The notes below the pieces were generated by a model. It ran no database searches. It saw only the letters and a list, made by a program, of their open reading frames with translations, and was not told where the DNA came from. A DNA stretch of 39,226 nucleotides from Ignavibacteriota bacterium (GTDB lineage: Bacteria > Bacteroidota > Ignavibacteria > Kapaibacteriales > UBA961). Below are positions 6,930 through 15,105 of the stretch, in pieces. The position numbers were made by a program, and so were the translations under genes. Positions within the stretch are counted from its first letter, which is position 1; the number at the start of each line of letters is the position of its first letter. The DNA lies in the NCBI GenBank assembly GCA_016197185.1, contig JACPWH010000168.1, forward strand, positions 1 to 39,226, written 5' to 3'.

Positions 6930-8486
6930 TTAGTGGCTCACTATAAAAGGCTTCACCGTTATACCGGTTATAGTGCGGATACTTGCAAAATAAATCCCGC
7001 TCACCAAACCTGTTACATCAATCGCTGCAGCTCCGTTTGTCACTTGCCTGTTTGTTACTTCCATCCCCAAGCTGTTCATAATGCGTACATAACTGCCGCC
7101 TTCTATACCTGAAATTGTGACGGTTGTTGAGGTTGGGTTCGGGTAGATGGAGATGTTGTCTGTAGGTATGGAAGGATGTTCTGTCACTCCTGTAGTTTTC
7201 GGACGGAGGCGAGTGATTTGCATTGGAGTATTCAAATCAGCTACAAACCCTAAACTGTTGGTAACAAACACAACATCTCCGTTTGATGCCTCAGCAAAAC
7301 TTGAAATCAAATTTCTGAATCCCTTTCTGGCAGATGTATAATACCACTCACATTCACCATCATTATCTATTTTTGCGATAAAACCTAGACGTTCTTCTGA
7401 TACAAAATTCACAGTCCCATTAGCATAATTAGTATAGATTTCACCTGTTACATAGAAACCTTCTTTTTGTGATTTCGTCAGTTCAAAATAAGCGAAAGCA
7501 AAATTCCTTAGCAGCACAGGTTGTTTTGACCACACAATATTTCCGGTGTTATCATACTTTGATGTACGAATTCTAGCAAGACTATCGCCATATATAACCA
7601 TATACGATCCGTCATTATAGACAGATGCATCTGCAGCATTTCCAGTATGAATAACTACGCTATTTAACAATTCATATTCGTTAGAAAATCGAAGAAGCAT
7701 AATACTCCTTATGGTATCATTCATAAAAAGACCTAAATTTTTAAGTATAAAAGAAGTACTGTCGTATTGTACTGCACCCCGTATTGTCGAAAATTGGTCT
7801 TTCGAATATTCATTCTTAATTGAAGTTTTTCTTTGTATTTTAGAGAATGAGGTATCAAAAATATAGAATGAAATAGTGTCCCTTCTCGAAATATCAAAAT
7901 AAATTTTTTTATCAGTAAAAATTGGAGAAAAGTAATAATTAGAAATTCCAGTCATAAACAGATTGCGTGTATTTTTTTCTTCCTTGACAATCCCATCAGG
8001 AGATATAATGAATCTATTTGGAAATACCCCTATAAAAAAAGGTACGTCGTTACTTTCAACTCCATATACAAGAATATCACCGTTCGGCAGTTCTGAAATA
8101 TCCTGAAAACGAGTAGAATATTTCGAACTGTCGTTTTGAAAATTTCTATCAATTGTCCATTCGATTGCCCCTGAACTATTGATTTTTGTAAGGAATCCGC
8201 CGAACCGATCACTTGCAAAATAAAAACTGCCGTCAGAAGCTGCAAAGAACTGATTTGTAAGAACATCTTTCTTACCTGGGTGGTCTTCTACATATTGCCA
8301 AACGGTATCAACTGCTCCGCCGAGAGATGATAAAAAGGTATTATCTTCAAGAATATCATCTGCTTTTTTTTCATAAAAGCTTTTTTGATCAAGCCCCCGG
8401 CAGGACAAACTGCACCTTTTATTCTCCGTTTGCGCTGATAGTGAGCTTATCATGACCACAAAAAGAATTGTACTGATTTTTTTCAT
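6930..8486 (-). CDS. Secreted protein with T9SS type A C-terminal sorting domain
   Basis: This 518-residue protein starts with a signal peptide (about residues 1-19, MKKISTILFVVMISSLSAQ). The middle (about 60-430) contains repeated blocks of the type DGSFYFASD, NGDILVYG, GFYVTGEIY and NGDVVFVTN. These fit a beta-propeller-like fold of the sort seen in secreted bacteroidotal proteins. The last about 80 residues are a type A sorting domain: ISIYPNPTSTTVTISG, then YVRIMNSLGMEV and GLVSGIYFASI. This tail routes proteins through the type IX secretion translocon, whose central component SprA is encoded at 21318-28232. It is therefore a probable surface-attached or released protein. No enzymatic domain was recognised. 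It converges with the aminotransferase gene. Confidence 0.88.
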   Translation of the reverse strand: MKKISTILFVVMISSLSAQTENKRCSLSCRGLDQKSFYEKKADDILEDNTFLSSLGGAVDTVWQYVEDHPGKKDVLTNQFFAASDGSFYFASDRFGGFLTKINSSGAIEWTIDRNFQNDSSKYSTRFQDISELPNGDILVYGVESNDVPFFIGVFPNRFIISPDGIVKEEKNTRNLFMTGISNYYFSPIFTDKKIYFDISRRDTISFYIFDTSFSKIQRKTSIKNEYSKDQFSTIRGAVQYDSTSFILKNLGLFMNDTIRSIMLLRFSNEYELLNSVVIHTGNAADASVYNDGSYMVIYGDSLARIRTSKYDNTGNIVWSKQPVLLRNFAFAYFELTKSQKEGFYVTGEIYTNYANGTVNFVSEERLGFIAKIDNDGECEWYYTSARKGFRNLISSFAEASNGDVVFVTNSLGFVADLNTPMQITRLRPKTTGVTEHPSIPTDNISIYPNPTSTTVTISGIEGGSYVRIMNSLGMEVTNRQVTNGAAAIDVTGLVSGIYFASIRTITGITVKPFIVSH

Positions 8487-8562
8487 AAAAGATAAATAAT
8501 GTTAATGTGTATTATTCAATTCATGTCGGTTGTTTATTGCCGTGTTTCGATAAGTAATAACA

Positions 8563-8602
8563 GTTCTATAGAATCGGGTTTGTACACCCGATTCTATAGA
8601 AC
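8563..8602. repeat. Long perfect inverted repeat (17-bp stem)
   Basis: GTTCTATAGAATCGGGT (8563-8579) and its exact reverse complement (8586-8602) flank a 6-nt loop, TTGTAC. It lies between two minus-strand genes. There is no T run on either side, so a simple terminator is unlikely, although it could still end transcription from 8682-9551 or stabilise the mRNA 3' end. Confidence 0.75.
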
Positions 8603-8681
8603 GCAATACATGGTTAAATATCATGTGTAAATGAACACCATAAAGTAGATTGAATATGGCAACGTAATACATTTATTGTAA

Positions 8682-9551
8682 TTATTGACAACTTATAGCA
8701 ACACAACCTGTACGAGAAATTATATTGCAACCGGATGGTGGAGTAAATGATGCGGATCCCGTACAACTTGGAGCTCCGACTGTGTAATTTGAAGTAGAGG
8801 TATTGCAAGTGCGTACCTGGCCTGTTGAATTATCATAGCACATATCATAAGATGTAATACAACAATATTGGACATTACAATCCACAACCCAGGTCATACC
8901 AGGGCAAACTGCCGGTCCACCACCTACTCCCGCTGTGTATGTATTAATATATTCTGCACAGCTTGAGTAGTATCCTTGTACAACAGTTGTACCACTTGTT
9001 GAAGAACAGCCACTTGGACCGGAACAATCGTCAGCAGATGTCCGCTTCTGCTCAAATAGGTCCTTGGCACATATAATATCTCCTTGTCTAAAAATACTTG
9101 TAACTTCTGCTGTCCAAGCTGTAGGATCACTAATCATTAAATTATGCAAATATGATTGACATGGTTCAGCTATGTGGAACGAATAATTTTTTGATTGATA
9201 ATTAGAAGTATTACCACATTGTCTCCACATATAACCATAAGTTACTTGACAGACAACACCATTTACTGTTACATTCATGGTAGTATTAACGGAAGTAATG
9301 GTCTGCCAGTTACCCCATTGACAATTTGGTATTACTGGACCACATTGTCCTTTAACATCAGGAGAAGAACAAAAAGAAAACACAAAAGCGGAAATATGCA
9401 CAAGCCATACAGCCTTCCCTCCTAACTTCTTATTTACATAAGAAAATATGCCAGTGAACTTAGCGGGTGTTACTATATCAGATGAAACAGCATTCTGCAA
9501 AGAAGCAGAATTACAGCGAACAAAAGAGAGGATTTGCATGAAGCACTCCAT
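8682..9551 (-). CDS. Exported cysteine-rich protein of unknown function
   Basis: This 289-residue protein has an unusually long N-terminal region (about 50 residues) before a hydrophobic segment (GKAVWLVHISAFVFSFCSS), with a likely cleavage near VKGQ. The remaining 220 residues are rich in Cys (about 19), Ser, Thr, Asn and Tyr, with few charges. Pairs such as YCC, and CVAISCQ at the very end, suggest many disulfide bonds and a role outside the cytoplasm. I recognise no family. The start is uncertain: ATG at 9551 or 9539 are both possible. No type A sorting tail is seen. A 17-bp hairpin follows about 80 bp after its stop. Confidence 0.6.
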   Translation of the reverse strand: MECFMQILSFVRCNSASLQNAVSSDIVTPAKFTGIFSYVNKKLGGKAVWLVHISAFVFSFCSSPDVKGQCGPVIPNCQWGNWQTITSVNTTMNVTVNGVVCQVTYGYMWRQCGNTSNYQSKNYSFHIAEPCQSYLHNLMISDPTAWTAEVTSIFRQGDIICAKDLFEQKRTSADDCSGPSGCSSTSGTTVVQGYYSSCAEYINTYTAGVGGGPAVCPGMTWVVDCNVQYCCITSYDMCYDNSTGQVRTCNTSTSNYTVGAPSCTGSASFTPPSGCNIISRTGCVAISCQ

Positions 9552-9649
9552 GTATAATTAGTTGAAAAATAACATTATTTTTTCTGCCGAGAAAACAATT
9601 CTGGCAGATAAATAAAATTACCATATAGTTTTATTCTATCCAGACCCAC

Positions 9650-9777
9650 CGCACGATTTCAACGCACGATTTCAACACTTTTCATTGTATACTTTGTGTA
9701 CATAGTGCAACCTTTGTGTCCCTTGTGTTAAAAGAGAACCATAAAGTTCACAAAGGTTGCACAAAGTTCACAATGAA
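9650..9777. repeat. Tandem 13-mer and CTTTGTG-type long inverted repeat
   Basis: The 13-mer GCACGATTTCAAC occurs twice in tandem (9651-9676). Next to it, TTCATTGT/ACTTTGTG (9681-9698) is mirrored by CACAAAGT/ACAATGAA (9760-9777). Inside, GTGCAACCTTTGTG (9705-9718) is mirrored by 9749-9762. The two stems overlap, so alternative foldings exist. CTTTGTG-rich repeats like this are, to my recollection, common between genes in Bacteroidota. Confidence 0.7.
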
Positions 9778-9782
9778 GAGTT

Positions 9783-9820
9783 AAAAAGCAAAGGCGAACC
9801 ATATACTATGGCTCGCCTTT
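9783..9820 (-). terminator. Rho-independent terminator after the gatA operon
   Basis: AAAGGCGA (9790-9797) pairs with TCGCCTTT (9813-9820) and CCATA with TATGG inside, leaving a 3-nt loop. On the minus strand a T run (9783-9787) follows. It lies about 40 bp after the stop of the 171-residue acidic protein gene. Confidence 0.75.
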
Positions 9821-9857
9821 ACAATTTTCCAACATTAACTTCTATAGATTCAACACT

Positions 9858-10373
9858 CTACTCCACATCCAAACAATCCAACACAGTCTTGAGCATTAAG
9901 AAAATCAAAGGACGGCTTTCATCTGTAACTGCAAGTGCTTCATCACCATCCTCCATATCTTCCTCTTCGTCAGGGGAGAGAACGGCAGCTATATATCCGT
10001 AGAGTTCCGGTTGGTGGTGATCAGTATAGAATTCTGAGATTTTTTTGAGTCCTTCTTCTTGCGAATCTATCATCAATTGCGCGAGTTCTGCCATCTTGGT
10101 ATAATTTGCATTTTCCTGTTCTTCCAGTATCTCCCATGTAAGAACAGGAAGTTCACCACCGCTTTGACCAAGCGTCAGCCACACCAATAAACCCATGAAT
10201 AGAGTAAAACTGCTATCGTTTTCAGTGAAGTTTTCAGGGTTCGATGTTAGATACTCAAACAAATCGGGTTGTTCATCCGATAAACGGAGAACAAGTTGAT
10301 CCAATTCATCAATTGTTAATTCCGACAATCGCTCCCACGTTCCTTCTATAATATCTTCCGGTACAATATTCAT
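9858..10373 (-). CDS. Small acidic protein of unknown function, downstream of gatA
   Basis: The frame is open further upstream (to 10646), but that part lies inside gatA. I place the start at ATG 10373, 4 bp after the gatA stop, giving 171 residues (MNIVPEDIIEGTWERLSELT...). The protein is strongly acidic, with DEEEDMEDGD near residue 145, and looks soluble and helical (NANYTKMAELAQLMIDSQEE). There is no signal peptide and no family I recognise. The tight spacing to gatA and the terminator behind it suggest a two-gene transcript. A link to aminoacyl-tRNA amidation is possible, but only from position. Confidence 0.65.
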   Translation of the reverse strand: MNIVPEDIIEGTWERLSELTIDELDQLVLRLSDEQPDLFEYLTSNPENFTENDSSFTLFMGLLVWLTLGQSGGELPVLTWEILEEQENANYTKMAELAQLMIDSQEEGLKKISEFYTDHHQPELYGYIAAVLSPDEEEDMEDGDEALAVTDESRPLIFLMLKTVLDCLDVE

Positions 10374-10377
10374 ACGT

Positions 10378-11802
10378 TTACTTAAATAATTGAAAAAAAT
10401 GATGGGCAAAATATAAAAGCTGTTCATCATCAAAACTTTTTGCTTGAAGTTGCATTCCGATTGGCAGTCCTTCTGAGGATTTTCCTGCAGGAATAGAAAT
10501 TGCAGGAATGCCCGCCAAATTTGCCGAAACCGTGAAGTAATCCGAAAGATACATAGCCACCGGATCAGCAGTTTTTTCTCCGCGCTTGAATGCCGGAGTA
10601 GGAGTAGTTGGCAGAAACAATACATCTGCTTTTTCAAATATGTCATTATAGCCGTTCAGAACCAACCGTCGTGCTTTTTGCGCCTTGCGGTAATACGCAT
10701 CGTAATAACCTGAGGAGAGTACATACGTCCCAAGCATAATCCGACGCTTTACTTCCGCACCGAAACCTTGTGTACGGCTACGAACAATCATTGCGTCTTC
10801 GTCATCCTCGTTGATTGTTGCTCTGAAACCATACCGTACACCGTCAAACCTTGCAAGATTCGACGATGCCTCGGCTGTCGCAAGAATGTAATAGGTCGGT
10901 ATCCACGCATTACTGCCAGGGATTTCCACAGGAATAACCGTTGCTCCGTTTTCACGGAGAATATCAAGCCGAGAATAATACACTTTCAAAACATCAGGGT
11001 CACACCCTGCAAGTTCACTATCGGGCAGGACTGCAACTGTAAATTTATCAACTAACGGTCTTTGTATTTTTTCTAATGATTGTGTAGGTGGTAGCTGTGC
11101 TGTTGTAGAATCATGCTCATCATTTCCACTGATAGCATCAAAAAAACGTGCAGTTGTAGGTACATCAGCAGCTAATATCCCAATTTGATCCAACGATGAA
11201 GCAAAGGCGACCATACCATAACGGGAAATTCTACCATAAGTCGGCTTGAAGCCTACCACTCCGCACAGTGCAGCAGGCTGACGGACAGAACCGCCTGTAT
11301 CCGAACCAAGGGCTGCGTGAACAAGACCTGCAGCAACTGCAACCGTAGAACCGCCTGATGAACCACCGGGCACAAGATTATTTCCTAATGGATGCTCCAC
11401 CGCACCAAATGCGGAATTTTCGTTGGAAGAACCCATTGCGAATTCATCAAGATTTGTTTTCCCAACGATGACTCCTCCATGTGCATTCATTCTTTCTACA
11501 ATGGTTGCATCATAGACAGGAATAAAATTCTCGAGTATTTTTGATGCACAGGTTGTACGAATTCCTTTTGTTGAAATATTATCTTTCAAGGCAATGGTCA
11601 TTCCTTCGAGCAGACGTGGTGAATTCGATGAGAAATGCTCATCTGATTTATCAGCATGGGCAAATGCCTCATTCTCGCAAACGGTAAGAAATGCATTAAG
11701 GTGTTTTTTTGACAGAATATCTGATAGGGCTTTGCGGGTGGTATCGGCTGATGTAATAATGCCGCTTTCGGCAGCTTCACGAAATGTCGAATAAGAAAGC
11801 AT
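10378..11802 (-). CDS. gatA: Aspartyl/glutamyl-tRNA amidotransferase subunit A
   Basis: This 474-residue amidase-signature enzyme is the glutaminase subunit of the GatCAB complex. It frees ammonia from glutamine and channels it to GatB, which turns Glu-tRNA(Gln) or Asp-tRNA(Asn) into the amide form in the cytoplasm. The Ser-cisSer-Lys triad is intact: Lys73 in ALKDN, Ser148 in GGSSGGS and Ser172 in DTGGSVRQPA, with the same spacing as characterised GatA proteins. The GRISRYGMVAFASSLDQIG and LAGIPAISIPAG segments are also typical of GatA rather than general amidases. Length is normal for the family. gatB and gatC are not in the window, so the genes are dispersed. The next gene starts 4 bp after the stop. 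Confidence 0.95.
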   Translation of the reverse strand: MLSYSTFREAAESGIITSADTTRKALSDILSKKHLNAFLTVCENEAFAHADKSDEHFSSNSPRLLEGMTIALKDNISTKGIRTTCASKILENFIPVYDATIVERMNAHGGVIVGKTNLDEFAMGSSNENSAFGAVEHPLGNNLVPGGSSGGSTVAVAAGLVHAALGSDTGGSVRQPAALCGVVGFKPTYGRISRYGMVAFASSLDQIGILAADVPTTARFFDAISGNDEHDSTTAQLPPTQSLEKIQRPLVDKFTVAVLPDSELAGCDPDVLKVYYSRLDILRENGATVIPVEIPGSNAWIPTYYILATAEASSNLARFDGVRYGFRATINEDDEDAMIVRSRTQGFGAEVKRRIMLGTYVLSSGYYDAYYRKAQKARRLVLNGYNDIFEKADVLFLPTTPTPAFKRGEKTADPVAMYLSDYFTVSANLAGIPAISIPAGKSSEGLPIGMQLQAKSFDDEQLLYFAHHFFQLFK

Positions 11803-11924
11803 AGGGGAACGAATAAATTATTATTGGGTAAGGGATTCTTTTCTATAAACAATAAATCTTTTCAAACTAATACATTATTGCTTACTGAGTTCACCACAAC
11901 CACGAAACCACTCTTAAATGATCT
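11803..11924. other. Upstream region of gatA, nothing recognised
   Basis: This is short AT-rich non-coding DNA between gatA and the first REP-like unit. It presumably holds the gatA promoter; no clear -7 box stands out. Confidence 0.4.
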
Positions 11925-12106
11925 GTCATTTAGAAGGAGTCTTCGACTGAAGAATCTCAGTTTTGACTACTTTTGAGTATTATGTATTTTTTGCTTATCA
12001 GTCTCGGATTTTTCAATTACTTATATGGTTTAGAAAGTAAATGATTTAATTCTCGGGTTTCCATTAAACCGAGATTCTTCAGTCGGGGACTCCCTCTGAA
12101 TGACCG
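11925..12106. repeat. Paired inverted REP-like element, copy A
   Basis: A unit of about 38 bp, GTCATTTAGAAGGAGTCTTC then GACTGAAGAATCTCAG (11925-11960), is mirrored at 12067-12106 (CGAGATTCTTCAGTCGGGGA, then CTCCCTCTGAATGAC). They are separated by about 105 bp of AT-rich spacer. The right part of the spacer (AATGATTTAATTCTC) matches copy C at 15226-15238 closely, so A and C are copies of one composite element of about 180 bp. Confidence 0.8.
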
Positions 12107-12119
12107 ACAACTAAATGGA

Positions 12120-12220
12120 GTCATTCTGAGGGAGTCTTCGACCAAAGAATCTCCGTTTGCATATTCTTCCTGTATAACGGATATGCAAACGGAGATTCTT
12201 CACTATCGTTCAGAAAGACA
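12120..12220. repeat. Paired inverted REP-like element, copy B
   Basis: GTCATTCTGAGGGAGTCTTC then GACCAAAGAATCTCCG (12120-12155) is mirrored at about 12181-12220. The inner arms GAATCTCCGTTTGCATAT and ATATGCAAACGGAGATTC form a perfect 18-bp stem around a 16-nt loop. It ends about 30 bp after the tat gene's stop on the minus strand and may act as its transcription end. Confidence 0.8.
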
Positions 12221-12252
12221 ATTCTCTCTTATAATTCCTGTCATTCGAATAA

Positions 12253-12723
12253 TTACGTAGCCCCGTTATCATAAATCGTATCATCAAATACTTTTTTTGC
12301 TGTCGGTTGATTTCTCGCAACAGAGGATTCAGCAGGTTTTGGGACAATTATATGTGATGTTTCGGTCAACTTGTTTTCTTCAGGATCGGGGAATTGACTT
12401 TCTTCGGGTTCCGGAAATTGATTCTCTATTTCCATTGAAACTTGACCATCAATCTCCATAGAAACTTGATTTGGTGAAATTGCTTGCGGTATCTCCTCAA
12501 CCTTCTTAGGAGTCACACGGATTTGCTCCTCTTCAATATTTGTAAGTTTTTCAACATCAGCCGATAGATCGCGCATCTGCTGTTTAAGCCCTTCCTGTGC
12601 ATCGCGGAATTGACGCAAGCCCTTCCCTACCGATCGCATCACCTCGGGAATTTTCTTTGGACCAAACAGCAGCAGGACTGCTACAAATATCAGGAGAAGC
12701 TCTCCACCACCTACATCAAACAT
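12253..12723 (-). CDS. Twin-arginine translocase TatA/TatB-family protein with long tail
   Basis: This 156-residue protein begins with the Tat hallmark: a short periplasmic start (MFDVGGGE), one membrane helix (about residues 8-20, LLLIFVAVLLLFGPKK) and an amphipathic helix (IPEVMRSVGKGLRQFRDAQE). This subunit family forms the export channel or, as TatB, the receptor partner of TatC for folded proteins. The tail after residue about 65 is acidic and proline-rich, with two internal duplications (VSMEI twice; FPEPEES and FPDPEEN). The length is TatB-like, while the FGPKKIPE turn and lack of a clear TatB signature leave TatA possible. A second, minimal TatA is encoded at 13248-13418. tatC is not in the window. 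Confidence 0.85.
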   Translation of the reverse strand: MFDVGGGELLLIFVAVLLLFGPKKIPEVMRSVGKGLRQFRDAQEGLKQQMRDLSADVEKLTNIEEEQIRVTPKKVEEIPQAISPNQVSMEIDGQVSMEIENQFPEPEESQFPDPEENKLTETSHIIVPKPAESSVARNQPTAKKVFDDTIYDNGAT

Positions 12724-12776
12724 ACTATTTAGGAATAGATAAGAAAATCCAATTTACTTTTGGTGAACTACTTTAC

Positions 12777-13244
12777 TCATTTTCGTCTGGTGTATGCAAT
12801 AAAATCAGTTACAGCCGGCGTATGTCCTGCCTCGCGGATTGCCGTAGCAATTTGTCCTCGGTGATACGCAGAATGATGTGTTATATGTGTGAGAATATCT
12901 TGTATTGTACTTGTGAATTCTTCACCTTTTGTATTTTTGTACCGGATACTCGAAGCCAATTCCTTTGGTGTAAGGTCTTTAAAGAATTCTTTCCAAAAAT
13001 CAATAAATTCGGCACATAACTCACCGCATTCTTCCACTGAATGAAGTGGGAATAATTCAATATTCGGGGCAGCTTCGCCGATAAGACGCATGAGCCACAT
13101 ACGTTGTGCAGCAAGAATATGCCCCATTAATCTAAGCGGACGTTCGGCAGCACTGCTACCCTCCACTTGTTCAAGAGATAATACGGTAACTGCATTTGCC
13201 CATGCGTCGTAGTCAAACTGACGACGGAAATATGCTTTGTCCAT
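12777..13244 (-). CDS. DinB-family putative metal-dependent protein
   Basis: This 155-residue four-helix-bundle protein belongs to the DinB/YfiT superfamily. The predicted metal-binding histidines are in place: His42 (LMGHILAAQRMW) and the HxxxH pair His124/His128 in THITHHSAYHRGQI. The family includes bacillithiol or mycothiol-dependent transferases and DNA-damage-inducible proteins, but most members have no known substrate. It lies 3 bp after the small tatA gene and 53 bp before the larger tat gene, apparently in one transcript. Whether that pairing has a functional meaning is unknown. Confidence 0.88.
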   Translation of the reverse strand: MDKAYFRRQFDYDAWANAVTVLSLEQVEGSSAAERPLRLMGHILAAQRMWLMRLIGEAAPNIELFPLHSVEECGELCAEFIDFWKEFFKDLTPKELASSIRYKNTKGEEFTSTIQDILTHITHHSAYHRGQIATAIREAGHTPAVTDFIAYTRRK

Positions 13245-13247
13245 TTT

Positions 13248-13418
13248 TTATGCCTCTTTCTTTTTTTCGTCTTTTTCGTCTTCGTTCGATGCAGCTTTTT
13301 TAAATTCTTTAATTCCCGAGCCAAGCCCCTTCATAAGGTCAGGTATTTTTTTTGCACCGAAAAACAATAGTATTGCCAAAGCAATAATGAGAAGTTCCGG
13401 CGTTCCAAGTCCAAACAT
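13248..13418 (-). CDS. tatA: Minimal TatA protein translocase subunit (56 aa)
   Basis: Translation of the minus strand from ATG 13418 to TAA 13248 gives 56 residues. These are [20 protein letters not shown], then [22 protein letters not shown] and a lysine- and glutamate-rich end. This is a textbook TatA: a membrane helix at about residues 5-20, the FGxKKIP hinge and an amphipathic helix. A good ribosome site (GGGAGAG) sits about 8 bases before the start. TatA oligomers form the pore through which folded twin-arginine proteins cross the inner membrane. The gene is short and easily missed. It ends 3 bp before the DinB-family gene and begins 18 bp after purQ. Confidence 0.93.
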   Translation of the reverse strand: MFGLGTPELLIIALAILLFFGAKKIPDLMKGLGSGIKEFKKAASNEDEKDEKKKEA

Positions 13419-13436
13419 AATGTCTCTCCCAAAAAT

Positions 13437-14159
13437 TTAATATGATATAGATTCTACCGTTTTGGTAGAATTTGATAAGCCGAATAGCTCCAACGATTGG
13501 AAAACTCCCCTACCGTCTGCGCACCCAAGCAGTGAATCTGCATATCGTTCAGGGTGTGGCATCATGCCAAGTACATTGCCGCCTTTGTTAATAATCCCCG
13601 CTATGTTATTTATCGAACCATTCGGATTTGCTTCTCCGGTCAACTGCCCGTCTGCATTGCAATATCTGAATACAACCTGATTATTTGTTTCAAGTTTAGA
13701 AATTGTATCGGCATCTGCGTAATAATTTCCGTCGCCGTGAGCTACAGGAATCCGTATTATTTGATTCTGAGTATATGAAGACGTAAATGGAGTAGATGCA
13801 TTGGCTACGCTTAAGAACACATCACGGCACACAAAGTTTAATCCACTGTTTTGAAGAAGTACCCCGGGTAATAGACCGGCTTCTGTCAAAATCTGGAATC
13901 CATTGCAAATCCCAATAACTAAACCTCCATTACGGGCAAAGGTTACAACTTCTTTCATTATTGGAGAGAAACGGGCGATTGCACCGCACCGAAGGTAATC
14001 ACCATACGAGAACCCTCCCGGGAGAATGATACAATCAATTCCCTTCGGAATTTGTGTATCTTTATGCCATAAATACACAGCAGAACCGCTTTGGGAAGCA
14101 GCAGTAAAAGCGTCATGGTCACAATTTGAACCCGGAAATCTTACTATTCCATACTTCAT
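13437..14159 (-). CDS. purQ: Phosphoribosylformylglycinamidine synthase subunit PurQ
   Basis: This 240-residue class I glutamine amidotransferase subunit of FGAM synthase supplies ammonia from glutamine for the fourth step of de novo purine synthesis, in complex with PurL and PurS. The catalytic triad is visible: Cys85 in GICNGFQ, His202 and Glu204 in [16 protein letters not shown] at the start and [17 protein letters not shown] are PurQ-specific. The frame stays open upstream to 14234, but ATG 14159 gives the family start [10 protein letters not shown] and overlaps the purS stop as ATGA, so I use it. purL is not in the window. Confidence 0.95.
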   Translation of the reverse strand: MKYGIVRFPGSNCDHDAFTAASQSGSAVYLWHKDTQIPKGIDCIILPGGFSYGDYLRCGAIARFSPIMKEVVTFARNGGLVIGICNGFQILTEAGLLPGVLLQNSGLNFVCRDVFLSVANASTPFTSSYTQNQIIRIPVAHGDGNYYADADTISKLETNNQVVFRYCNADGQLTGEANPNGSINNIAGIINKGGNVLGMMPHPERYADSLLGCADGRGVFQSLELFGLSNSTKTVESISY

Positions 14160-14425
14160 ACCTGCTCCGCCTTTGGCTCGTGGATGGAAATCGTGAAATC
14201 TTCCATAATCGGATTTGCAATCAACTTGAGACAAGCACCCTCAAGAAGTGTTTGTGCAGCCGCTTCACTTTCTGCTTCTACGGTCAATTCTACAAATTTA
14301 CCGATACGAAGATGAGAAATCATCGGAAAATCCGTTGCATGAAGAGCGTGTTCAACAGTATTACCCTGAACATCCAAAATGCCCTTGCGCAGTGTTATGG
14401 TTATTGTTGCGTTGTAGGTATTCAT
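14156..14425 (-). CDS. purS: Phosphoribosylformylglycinamidine synthase subunit PurS
   Basis: This 89-residue protein has the PurS pattern: [20 protein letters not shown], then VEHAL, the [11 protein letters not shown] strand and the C-terminal [10 protein letters not shown]. PurS bridges PurL and PurQ and helps channel ammonia in the multi-subunit FGAM synthase of bacteria that have a small PurL. Its stop codon overlaps the purQ start by 4 bp, so the two are translationally coupled. The upstream glutathione peroxidase gene ends 32 bp before it on the same strand and may be co-transcribed. Confidence 0.95.
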   Translation of the reverse strand: MNTYNATITITLRKGILDVQGNTVEHALHATDFPMISHLRIGKFVELTVEAESEAAAQTLLEGACLKLIANPIMEDFTISIHEPKAEQV

Positions 14426-14457
14426 TGTATAATTTTTATTATTATGTTTATAAAGTT

Positions 14458-15036
14458 CTATTTCCCAAGTTCCCGTTCAATTGCCGTTACAATTTCTTCC
14501 GACATTGGCTCGATATTGCGTTTGTAGCGACTCATTATTTTTCCGTTCCTGCTTATCAAAAACTTCTCGAAATTCCATGCAACTTCTCCGGCAAGTTTTT
14601 CATCTCCCCCACCGCTTGTCAGGAATTTATAGAGCGGATGTTTGGCTTCTCCATGCACAGTTATTTTTGCAAACATTTGGAAGGTTACATTATAATGGGT
14701 TGCGCAGAATTCTTTAATTTCTGCATCAGAGCCCGGCTCTTGTTCACCATAATCATTAGACGGGAAGCCGATCACTACAAGTCCCTTATCTTTATATTTT
14801 TCGTAAAGTTGCTCTAAACCTGTATATTGTTTTGTATAGCCACAGAATGAAGCCACATTAACTACCAAAACGGCTTTACCTTTATATTGATCAAACTTAA
14901 TTTCTTTTCCGTCAATCGTTTTCATGGTAAAATCATAAAAAGACTCACCGTTATACGGCTCTGATATCATAGGCGAACTGATAAATATTGAAAGAAAGAT
15001 TGAAAAAATACTGCTGATAATTCTTTTGATGGACAT
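14458..15036 (-). CDS. Exported glutathione peroxidase-family protein (thiol peroxidase)
   Basis: This 192-residue protein has an N-terminal signal peptide (about residues 1-25, IISSIFSIFLSIFISS), so it probably acts in the periplasm. The catalytic centre is complete in cysteine form: Cys65 in NVASFCGYT, Gln99 in FPSNDYGEQEPG, and Trp154/Asn155 in WNFEKFL. A second cysteine (Cys111 in EFCATHYNV) is placed like the resolving cysteine of thioredoxin-dependent members. It would reduce hydrogen peroxide or lipid hydroperoxides. The usual FPCNQF has become FPSNDY, a small departure. It lies upstream of purS on the same strand. The function is clear at family level; the electron donor is not known. 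Confidence 0.92.
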   Translation of the reverse strand: MSIKRIISSIFSIFLSIFISSPMISEPYNGESFYDFTMKTIDGKEIKFDQYKGKAVLVVNVASFCGYTKQYTGLEQLYEKYKDKGLVVIGFPSNDYGEQEPGSDAEIKEFCATHYNVTFQMFAKITVHGEAKHPLYKFLTSGGGDEKLAGEVAWNFEKFLISRNGKIMSRYKRNIEPMSEEIVTAIERELGK

Positions 15037-15105
15037 TGGGTTGTTTGATTATTTTTTTTTCTTACTTGCTAATTGAACCAATCTATTTTATCTATTTTTA
15101 AGATT

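Larger units (their letters stand above)
9552..9857. other. Intergenic region with tandem and inverted repeats
   Basis: No gene is seen in this 306-bp stretch. It holds a two-unit tandem repeat, a long imperfect inverted repeat and a terminator, each listed separately. Confidence 0.7.

Noticed and set aside
10374-10646. N-terminal extension of the acidic protein overlapping gatA
   Set aside because: The extra 91 residues lie inside the gatA coding region in another frame and look non-natural (HSSAEKKLLIRWLCIFRITS). ATG 10373 right after the gatA stop fits better.
14160-14234. Upstream extension of purQ
   Set aside because: The extension reads through purS, while [10 protein letters not shown] at 14159 is the standard family start.
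14248-14817. 189-codon plus-strand frame across purS and the peroxidase gene
   Set aside because: It is antisense to two clear genes, has no recognisable family and is rich in Cys, Phe and Tyr, as shadow frames are.
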